Assembly: GCA_021817125.1 (NCBI GenBank)
Contig: JAKAWC010000006.1
Coordinates: 1-40,762, forward strand
Direction of reading: 5' to 3'
Length of the DNA: 40,762 nt
From: Microcaldota archaeon
GTDB lineage: Archaea; Micrarchaeota; Micrarchaeia; Micrarchaeales; CABMGC01
Position 1 is the first letter of the stretch, and each line of letters opens with the position of its first letter. The notes under the pieces are model-generated. The model made no database searches and was not told the DNA's origin. It saw only the letters and a list, made by a program, of their open reading frames with translations. This document shows, in pieces, positions 27,689 through 35,100 of the stretch. The position numbers were made by a program, and so were the translations under genes.

Positions 27689-28810
27689 CTATTTTGCTTT
27701 CTTGAACATGATTATGCTGAGAGCCACCATCAGCCCTGTGAATATGAGCATTGCGGTGGTATCGACAAGGAACGACTGGAAAGGTATCGTCCCCTTCAGC
27801 ATCAGGGACCTTACCCCATCTATCGCGAACGTCAGCGGATTGTACGTCCCAAATGGCCGTATTATGGCGGGAAGCGTGGCTGTAGGGAAGAACGCTCCGG
27901 CAAGGAAGTATTGCGGCATGACTATGCTCATGCTGGCCACCATGTAGACCTCCATCTTGCTTATCCTTGATGCGATTGCGGCTGCCAGCGAGCTGAAGCC
28001 GAGGGCGGCGAGAAGCATGAACCATAGGATTATGGGCATGCCGGCTATGCCGGATGCGACGGTGCCGCCGTCAAGGATGCCTATCCCGAATGCCAGGATG
28101 CCATAAATCACCGATTGGAGGGTCCCCGACACCACTTTAGCCATGAGTATGGCGCTGTTGCTTATCGGAGTCGCCATGAACGCCTTGAGGTTGCCCAACT
28201 GCCTGTCTGTAAGCATCGAGAGACCGCCGCCCCATATGGAACCGAATGCGGTGACCATGATTATTATGCCGGCGATGAGGAACGACTTGTAGTTGCTCGA
28301 TGCGCCATATACGCTGTTCGTGACTACGCTTGTGCCAGACGACTGCAGGCTGCTGCCGACCGAGGAGGTAGTTACCCTGCTGTTCAGCGACGCTGCCGCA
28401 TTCTGTATGACCGCTATGGATGTCCCGGACGCTAACGGCGATGATGCGTCTACATATAGAGTCACCCCGGGCACGGCGCTGCCCGCCGTTCCAAACGTCG
28501 GCGAGATGACGGCTACTATCGTCACCTGCCCTTCAGCGAGCATCTGCATGGCAGCGTCCTGCGTGGTCAGTGCGTAGACCGATACCGCATTGCTTTTGGA
28601 GACAGCACTGACGAACTGCAGCGAGGCGGGATTATTGGCGTAATTAACGACGGCTATCGGCACGCCCAGTGGCGCGTTGCCTATGTTTCCAAGCAGCAGT
28701 ATGAGGACTATCGGGAAGATTATGGACCTTATAACGTTCACCCTCAGGTTCTTCTTGAAGATGAGCATCTCCCTTATGAACAATGTGTATGTGTCTCTTA
28801 GCACGCCCAT
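27689..28810 (-). CDS. ABC-2 type transporter permease
   Basis: N-term TM, large loop, five C-terminal TMs including FGSIWGGGLSMLTDRQLGNLKAFMATPIS. Confidence 0.88.
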   Translation of the reverse strand: MGVLRDTYTLFIREMLIFKKNLRVNVIRSIIFPIVLILLLGNIGNAPLGVPIAVVNYANNPASLQFVSAVSKSNAVSVYALTTQDAAMQMLAEGQVTIVAVISPTFGTAGSAVPGVTLYVDASSPLASGTSIAVIQNAAASLNSRVTTSSVGSSLQSSGTSVVTNSVYGASSNYKSFLIAGIIIMVTAFGSIWGGGLSMLTDRQLGNLKAFMATPISNSAILMAKVVSGTLQSVIYGILAFGIGILDGGTVASGIAGMPIILWFMLLAALGFSSLAAAIASRISKMEVYMVASMSIVMPQYFLAGAFFPTATLPAIIRPFGTYNPLTFAIDGVRSLMLKGTIPFQSFLVDTTAMLIFTGLMVALSIIMFKKAK

Positions 28811-28814
28811 CGCA

Positions 28815-29822
28815 TCACTTCCCCATCCCCAGCTTCATCTTTGTAAGGGCTGAGGTCTCCTGTTGCTGCGTATCCCTGAGCGACCCTCCAGTCAGCTTGA
28901 GGAAGACGTCGTCGAGCGTTGGTGCGTGTATGCTCACGCTGGAGAACGTTACCTTTCTCTTGTTCAGCATATCGAGTATCTTCTCCAGGTGTTTTGGGGC
29001 GTTCGACTGCACAGTGACAGTGACGTGCTCCCCGGCTACCCTTGCATCCTTTCCGGTGGCTTCCTTTATGGTGGCAATGATCGCCTTGAGGTTTTCCTTC
29101 TCAGCACTGACCTCTATCAGCTCGCCTTCGCCTATGCTCTGCTTCAACTGCGACGGAGTGCCGAGCCCCATGATCTTGCCGTGGTCGATTATGCCTATCC
29201 TGTTGCACAGGAAATCCGCCTCCTCCAGATACTGTGTAGTCATCAGGATGGTGACCTGCTGCTTCTCGTTTATCTCCCTTAGGAGATCCCATATCTTGGT
29301 CCTGTTCTGTATGTCAAGACCGGTTGTCGGCTCATCCAGTATGAGTATCGAAGGGCTGTGCATGAGCGCCTTGCTTATCGCAAGCCTTCGCTGCATCCCT
29401 CCGGAATACGTGCCGGCATACGCCTTCCGGAAACCCTGCAGCTCCGAAAGGTCGAGCATCGCCTCGATGCGCTTCTTTATGTCATCCTCGCTCATCTGAT
29501 AGAGGCGACCGAAGAGCTGGAGGTTCTGCTCGCCCGTGAGCTCGCTCTCCACGACAGTCTCCTGTGCCACCAGCCCTATGTGCAGCTTTGCCTTGTTCGG
29601 CTCCTTTGCCATGTCTATGCCCTGTATGTATGCCTTCCCTGACGTCGGATCGAGGAGGCTCAGCAGGATGTTTATTATCGTGCTCTTACCCGCCCCGTTT
29701 GGACCGAGCAGGCCGAATATCTCCCCTTTCTTTATGCCAAGGGAGACGTTGTTGACCGCTACGAGTGAGCCGAACCTCTTCGTGAGGTGGTCTATCTCTA
29801 TTGCATTGCTGTGATCACTCAT
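28815..29822 (-). CDS. ABC transporter ATP-binding protein (DrrA-like)
   Basis: Walker A GPNGAGKST, signature YSGGMQRRL, Walker B ILILDEPTTGLD. Confidence 0.95.
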   Translation of the reverse strand: MSDHSNAIEIDHLTKRFGSLVAVNNVSLGIKKGEIFGLLGPNGAGKSTIINILLSLLDPTSGKAYIQGIDMAKEPNKAKLHIGLVAQETVVESELTGEQNLQLFGRLYQMSEDDIKKRIEAMLDLSELQGFRKAYAGTYSGGMQRRLAISKALMHSPSILILDEPTTGLDIQNRTKIWDLLREINEKQQVTILMTTQYLEEADFLCNRIGIIDHGKIMGLGTPSQLKQSIGEGELIEVSAEKENLKAIIATIKEATGKDARVAGEHVTVTVQSNAPKHLEKILDMLNKRKVTFSSVSIHAPTLDDVFLKLTGGSLRDTQQQETSALTKMKLGMGK

Positions 29823-30183
29823 TGAACTCCTCCTTGACCAGGTTCTTCATCGCAAGTATGTGGCGCAGAAGTATCCTCTTTGAGTTGTGTGCTACCTTGC
29901 CTCCCTTCGCCGTGACCGTGTATATCTTCTTCGCCTTCGCGCCAGAGAGCAGTACCCTGCTGGTGATGTATCCTTCGTTCTCCAGCGAGGAGATGATGTT
30001 GTAGATGTCGCTCTTGGAGAGGCGGGCTATGGCTGGAGACGGGACCTTCTTCAGCCCCTTGAGTATCGCGTACGGATGGGACTTGTGCTTCGCGAGATAG
30101 TTTAGGATTATGACCTTGGCTATGCCTCGCCTGAATGCGCTGTCAAAATAGCCCCCAATGCCCTTATCAATATCCCATGGCAT
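29815..30183 (-). CDS. PadR-family transcriptional regulator
   Basis: Short wHTH: VIILNYLAKHKSHPYAILKGL...DIYNIISSLENEGYI...KIYTVTAKG; first gene of the ABC operon. Confidence 0.85.
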   Translation of the reverse strand: MPWDIDKGIGGYFDSAFRRGIAKVIILNYLAKHKSHPYAILKGLKKVPSPAIARLSKSDIYNIISSLENEGYITSRVLLSGAKAKKIYTVTAKGGKVAHNSKRILLRHILAMKNLVKEEFNE

Positions 30184-30191
30184 AAGACCAG

Positions 30192-30239
30192 ATAGTCTAG
30201 ACTTAGACTATTCTTAATATAGACTAAGAAGTATATAAA
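30192..30239 (-). promoter_or_regulatory. PadR-operon promoter and operator
   Basis: ATAGTCTA-GACT-TAGACTAT (30192-30211), third half-site TAGACTA (30220-30226), TATA element TATATAAA (30232-30239, forward). Confidence 0.7.
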
Positions 30240-30259
30240 TCTTGCGCCAGGCATCGGCC

Positions 30260-30282
30260 GGAGAGCCCTGCGGGCTATCTCC
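30260..30282 (-). other. Hairpin spanning stop codon of the 248-aa surface-protein gene
   Basis: GGAGA-GCCC-TGC-GGGC-TA-TCTCC; stop codon at 30275-30277. Confidence 0.4.
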
Positions 30283-31021
30283 TTCGGGCCTTCTTAGGGG
30301 TGCGCCTCGCCTTTGTCTTAGTCCTCGCCCTCGCCTTTGCGGTCTTCAGGCGCCTCAGCTCTGCTTTGGTCTTTGCGAGCTCGCGCTCGACGTCGGTTTG
30401 TGAGCGGGCGCGGGCGGCGGCGCTGCCTCTTGCCGAGCGTCCCCTGACCGGTGCCTTTGCGCCGCGCAATGCCTTAGCGCGGTTAGGCCTGACCTTGTAT
30501 AAGTAGTACGAACTTATCCCGAATATGACGAGCGCTATGGCCACTAGTATTACGAGCACTTCGATGACAATCGGCCACGGGCTTGGCGGAGGTGCTTTCG
30601 AGTAGATTATTATCTCTTTTCCGAGACCCCCTTCGACAGTCGCACCAGGACCCTGATTGGCAGGCACAGCGATAATCTGGGCGATGTTGTCCCACTTCAG
30701 GCCTGGCGAGTCGTTGGATGGCATGGTCACCCTGACCTGCAACTGTAATTGCTGACCCGGCGCAAGCGTGCCATTCATGGGCGTTATGTTCACTATCGGG
30801 GTGAGGTTGTACGGGATCTGGGTGAAAGTAGGGAGGACTATCCTGAAGTTTATCGGTGCGCTTCCCCCGTCTGAGACCGTCCAGTTGTCTGGGGCAGAAG
30901 TCGTGCCGAGCGAGACATTGAATAAGAGCCCCCCTCCACGCTCACCGAGATTCTGTGCGTGGACCGTGCTCAAAAGTACGGACAAGAAAATAACACTAAT
31001 CAAGAAAGGTGTTATGCGCAT
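30275..31021 (-). CDS. Secreted/membrane protein with long basic cytosolic tail
   Basis: Signal peptide, Ig-like ectodomain, TM (WPIVIEVLVILVAIALVIFGI), tail rich in K/R/A (KAKARTKTKARRTPKKARRR). Confidence 0.7.
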   Translation of the reverse strand: MRITPFLISVIFLSVLLSTVHAQNLGERGGGLLFNVSLGTTSAPDNWTVSDGGSAPINFRIVLPTFTQIPYNLTPIVNITPMNGTLAPGQQLQLQVRVTMPSNDSPGLKWDNIAQIIAVPANQGPGATVEGGLGKEIIIYSKAPPPSPWPIVIEVLVILVAIALVIFGISSYYLYKVRPNRAKALRGAKAPVRGRSARGSAAARARSQTDVERELAKTKAELRRLKTAKARARTKTKARRTPKKARRR

Positions 31022-31052
31022 CGGGTTCCCTCTATTTTATACGGCTGCCCCG

Positions 31053-31580
31053 TCAGCAGGTGTTCAGAATGGTTATTAGCTGGTTGTAGGTCGCTGCCGC
31101 CTGGGCGCTGGGTATCTGCACTCCGAAGTAGATATTGTTGCTGGCAGTCGTTGGTATGTATTCGGCGGTGTTGGCCGGAGTCAGCGTTAGCGCATTACCT
31201 ATGAAAGACGAGTCAGAAGTTCGGTCCCATAGGGTGTTGGACACTCCGAAGTTGGTGACTCCGGCGATCCAGTTGCCTCCATATACCCATAGGTAAGTGT
31301 TGGCGTTGCCGTTGTTCGTGTCCGTCACCAACGAGTTGGTGTTTGTGGACTGGCCTCCGTTAAGGCTCCCGAAGTTTATTACTCCGGTGTTCAATCCTAT
31401 CTCGCAGGTGGAGCTGACTACCACATTGGCGTTGAGGTTCTCCTGTGTGTTTGCAGAGAGCGCAGGTGACAAGTATACGTTCAGCGCGATAAGTCCGGCG
31501 AACATAGCTGCGAATGCAGCTGTGACGATGAACAGGTTCATGATTTTTTTGTTGTTTGTTTTTATTGCCATGTTCGTCAC
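31053..31580 (-). CDS. Small surface protein with Cys-terminated domain (copy 1)
   Basis: N-terminal hydrophobic segment then CEIGLNTGVINFGSLNGGQST...SNNIYFGVQIPSAQAAATYNQLITILNTC-stop. Confidence 0.75.
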   Translation of the reverse strand: MTNMAIKTNNKKIMNLFIVTAAFAAMFAGLIALNVYLSPALSANTQENLNANVVVSSTCEIGLNTGVINFGSLNGGQSTNTNSLVTDTNNGNANTYLWVYGGNWIAGVTNFGVSNTLWDRTSDSSFIGNALTLTPANTAEYIPTTASNNIYFGVQIPSAQAAATYNQLITILNTC

Positions 31581-31581
31581 C

Positions 31582-32097
31582 TCAGCACACGTTCAGGAAC
31601 GTGATTACCTGGTTGTAAGTTCCTGCTGCCTGTCCGTTTGGTATGGTTACTCCGAAGTAGACATCGTTGGCGTTGCCTGCCGCCTGCCCTATAAGCGTAT
31701 TGATTGCGATAGTGTTGCTAAGCGGAGTGCCCGTAAACGAAGACTGGATGGTATTGGCCCAGTCTGTATTCGTTCCCGAAAAGCCAAAACTTGCGCCGAG
31801 GAGCCAGTTGCCTCCATAGAGCCATATCCAGTCCTGCAGGTTGCCCGTGTTCGTGTCAGTGACTACCACGTTGGTGTTGTCGCTCGCACCCGGGTCGAGT
31901 GCGTTGAATGCTATCGCAGTAGGGCTCAGGCTTACCTGGCAGCTTGATGCCACTACGACGTTTGCGTTGACCGAGTTCGACTGGTTTGCGCTCAGCGCAG
32001 GGCCTAGGTCTACAGCTATTGCTAGCAATCCCGTAAACACAAGGGCGAATGTCGCCAGCGTAGTCAGTAGGTTGACCGCTTTATTCTCCTTGTACAT
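31582..32097 (-). CDS. Small surface protein with Cys-terminated domain (copy 2)
   Basis: Paralogous to copy 1: PALSAN, NANVVVAS(S)C, VTDTNTGN, YGGNW, VYFGVTIPNGQAAGTYNQVITFLNVC-stop. Confidence 0.75.
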   Translation of the reverse strand: MYKENKAVNLLTTLATFALVFTGLLAIAVDLGPALSANQSNSVNANVVVASSCQVSLSPTAIAFNALDPGASDNTNVVVTDTNTGNLQDWIWLYGGNWLLGASFGFSGTNTDWANTIQSSFTGTPLSNTIAINTLIGQAAGNANDVYFGVTIPNGQAAGTYNQVITFLNVC

Positions 32098-32196
32098 TGA
32101 AATCCCATTTGTAGTAGTGTAGACATCACTGATTTAAAAGCTTTGCGCCTAACTTCCAGTATCCTGCACAAGGGTATGGAATGCGACGCGACACCA

Positions 32197-35100
32197 TCAG
32201 CACACGTTTGTCACGGTTATCAGCTGGTTGTACGTACCCGCAGAGGTGGTGCTCGGCACCTGGACCCCGAAGTAGATGCTGTTCGAACCGCTCGACGCTA
32301 CGGGTATGTTGGTGTTCGTTGCGGTAAGGGTGAGCGGTGTCCCTGTGAAAGTGATCTGCGACGCTGTATCCCACATCGTGTTGGACACGCCGAAGCCGAA
32401 GCTTCCACCGAGTAGCCAGTTCCCGCCAGAGACCCAGGCATAGGTATTGGTCGCCCCTAGGTTGTTGTCCGTGACCGCGACGTCCGTGTTCGTCGACTTG
32501 CCGCCATTGAGCGTCCCGAACGCGAGGGAGTTCGTCGGCGTTATGGATATCGTGCACGATATGGACGTGGACGTGAAGGTTATGGTCTCTGTGTTGTTGG
32601 TGGGGTCCTTGCCCGATGCTGGCGAGTCGGTGAAGCCTGCGATTGTGTTGACCGTGAAGCTGTAGTTACCAGGATCGGTATAGAATATTATAGTATTGGT
32701 GGTGGATGTGCCATTGACCCCGTCGTATATGACATTCCATGCCTGCCCACTCGTCAGGCCGGTCTCTATGAAGACGGTGAGCTTGCGCACGGTTTCTAGG
32801 GATGCGAACTGCACGGTCGGCGCGGTGTAGTTGTAGAACCTTACCCTTGTCCAATATATGTCTGCGGATGAACCGATCACGCCGTATATGAGCCTGGAGA
32901 AGTTCAGCACGCTCAGGAACTTTGCGCTTGCCATGTGTGTAAAGTAGTTGAGCTCTCCGGACATGTTGTCCATGAACGGTACTATGCCGGTGTAGACCGC
33001 CAGCCCTGTGACCTCGCCCACTGTCGCGGTGCCCTGGCATGACGTCGCAGAGGTGAAGTTCTCGTACTGCAGCACGCCCGCTGTGCAGCCATCGGTGAGG
33101 TCGTACGAGTAGTTGCCTACGGTCGCGGACTGCGATGCTAGGGTGAACCCCCACTGCCTTGCGTGGCTCGAGCTGGAGAGGTTGCCCATAGCTATCGCAG
33201 AGTCTAGTGCCAGTGGTATGATGTTGACAGGCACGCCGATCGTGCCTGTAACGTTCTCCTTGGTCAGGCCAGGCGCCGCTATCTCTAGGCTGTTGCCGTT
33301 AAAGACTATGTTCGTGCCTGCGGCGATCCAGTTGCTCGGCAGGGCGCTCAGGCCGCCCCACGCCTGGTAGTATGGGAAGACGCCCACGCCGTCGTCGTAC
33401 TGCGCATATGTTGCGGATAGTATCGGCGATTCACCGGTAACCGTGTTGGACAGGAAGCTTATGTAGTTGCCACCGAACTCGTTTCCGGAGAAGCCCATGT
33501 ACACTGTGAGACCTGTGAGCCCAAGATAGCCATGCGACAGGTTGAGCCAGAAGATGTTGTTGCCGCTGGTGGAGAGCATCGTGTTCTGCGTCTCGCTGAG
33601 CACGTTGCCCTCGAACCATGAAGGCATTATGGTTCCGTTGGCGTAGAAGAACTCCACGTTGTTCATGGATGTGTTCTCGTGCGTCTTGTACGCTATGCTG
33701 TTGACGGCGAGCATCTGCTCGGCTGGCGTGTGCACCACGGGTATCGGGGGAGAGGAGTACTGGTAGGTTATGACGTTACCGCTACCGCCGTTACCGCCAG
33801 GATCTGTGCCTGAGCCTGCGCTCCCAGTGCCTCCGGCATCGGTGTACGTGCCTGTCGTCAGGCCGCCTGAGCCATAGGCGAGCAGTATCGCTCCTCCGCC
33901 TCCTCCGCCTCCTCCGCCGGCAGTTCCGGTAATGGCGCCTCCGCCTGAGCCGCTCGTAATTATCTTGCCCGCTATTAGGGTATTGGCTTCTATAAGTATG
34001 CCTTCACCTCCGCCTCCCCCTGAGCCGCCTGTGTCGCCGTGACCTTCTGCTGCGCCGCCGCCTCCTCCTGCCCCTGATAGGTAGTTCTGGATGCCGTTCT
34101 CGTACCAGTAGATTACATTCGCGTTGGTTATCGGAGACGGCGCTGCCGGCGAAGCGCCTACTCCTCCTGCGGCGTTGAAACCTCCGCCTGCGCCGCCTGC
34201 TGCAAGCGTGGCGCCGCCATTTCCTCCTGCAGCCGTCTTACCTGAGTCGTCGCCGCCCCCTCCTGCCCCGGAGCCCGCGTAGGAGTTTGGCACAGCGCCG
34301 CCAGGCGAGCCCACGCCCCCAGAGCCGCCCGCACCGCCGTTCGCCAGCGTTCCGGTTATTATGTTGCCGTTGTTCGTGACCTTGCCCGCGCAGATTATGC
34401 TGTATCCGTTAGTGGTGAGCGTCACTGCGCTGCCGATCGTCAGGTTGCCGCAGAAGATATCGCTGGACAGCACCGTGTTTGTGGAGTAGGTTATGGACGG
34501 CAGTATGAGGTTTACGGGCACGAGCCAGTCTATGTTCGCAGGAGGATTGTTCACATGGAGCTTTGCAGACTGGGTTGCGCCGCTAGTTATGTCGTTAGAT
34601 TCTATGGTGTATGTGCCGGCCGTGAGCGTGTTCGCATCGTAGGTCACCGTGTTCGTTACAGGGCCCGCCTTCACCACGCCGTTTATCTCTATTTCTATGC
34701 TGCCCGTCGTGGGTTGCGCTGTGGCGGTGATGTTATCGTCGACGAATGCAAATGTGGGATTGAACTGGATCTTGAGGAGCGGGGACGATATGAAAGTGAT
34801 GCTCTTCGTGCCGCCTGCAAGGAAGTTGCCCTGTGGCACTGTCGGAGAGTATACTGTGGTGCCAGAGGTGACGTCGGGTATGTTGAAGAAGAAGTTGCCG
34901 GGGTTTGTCAGGAAGCTTATCGTATTCGTCGTGGAGCTGTTGGTGACGACATGGTACGTGACCTGCCAGTCGGCACCCACAGGCAGGCCTGTTTCTGTAA
35001 AGTGTGTCACGGTGTTTGCGACAGAGTAGTATGCGGTCACCGTGCCGGCACCTGCCACACTCAGGTTTGCGTTGGGGGAAGAGATGTTGTCTATCTGCAG

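Noticed and set aside
26088-28025. Full 645-aa ORF start at 28025
   Set aside because: The first ~115 residues are antisense/out-of-frame to the ABC permease; the signal peptide begins at 27680.
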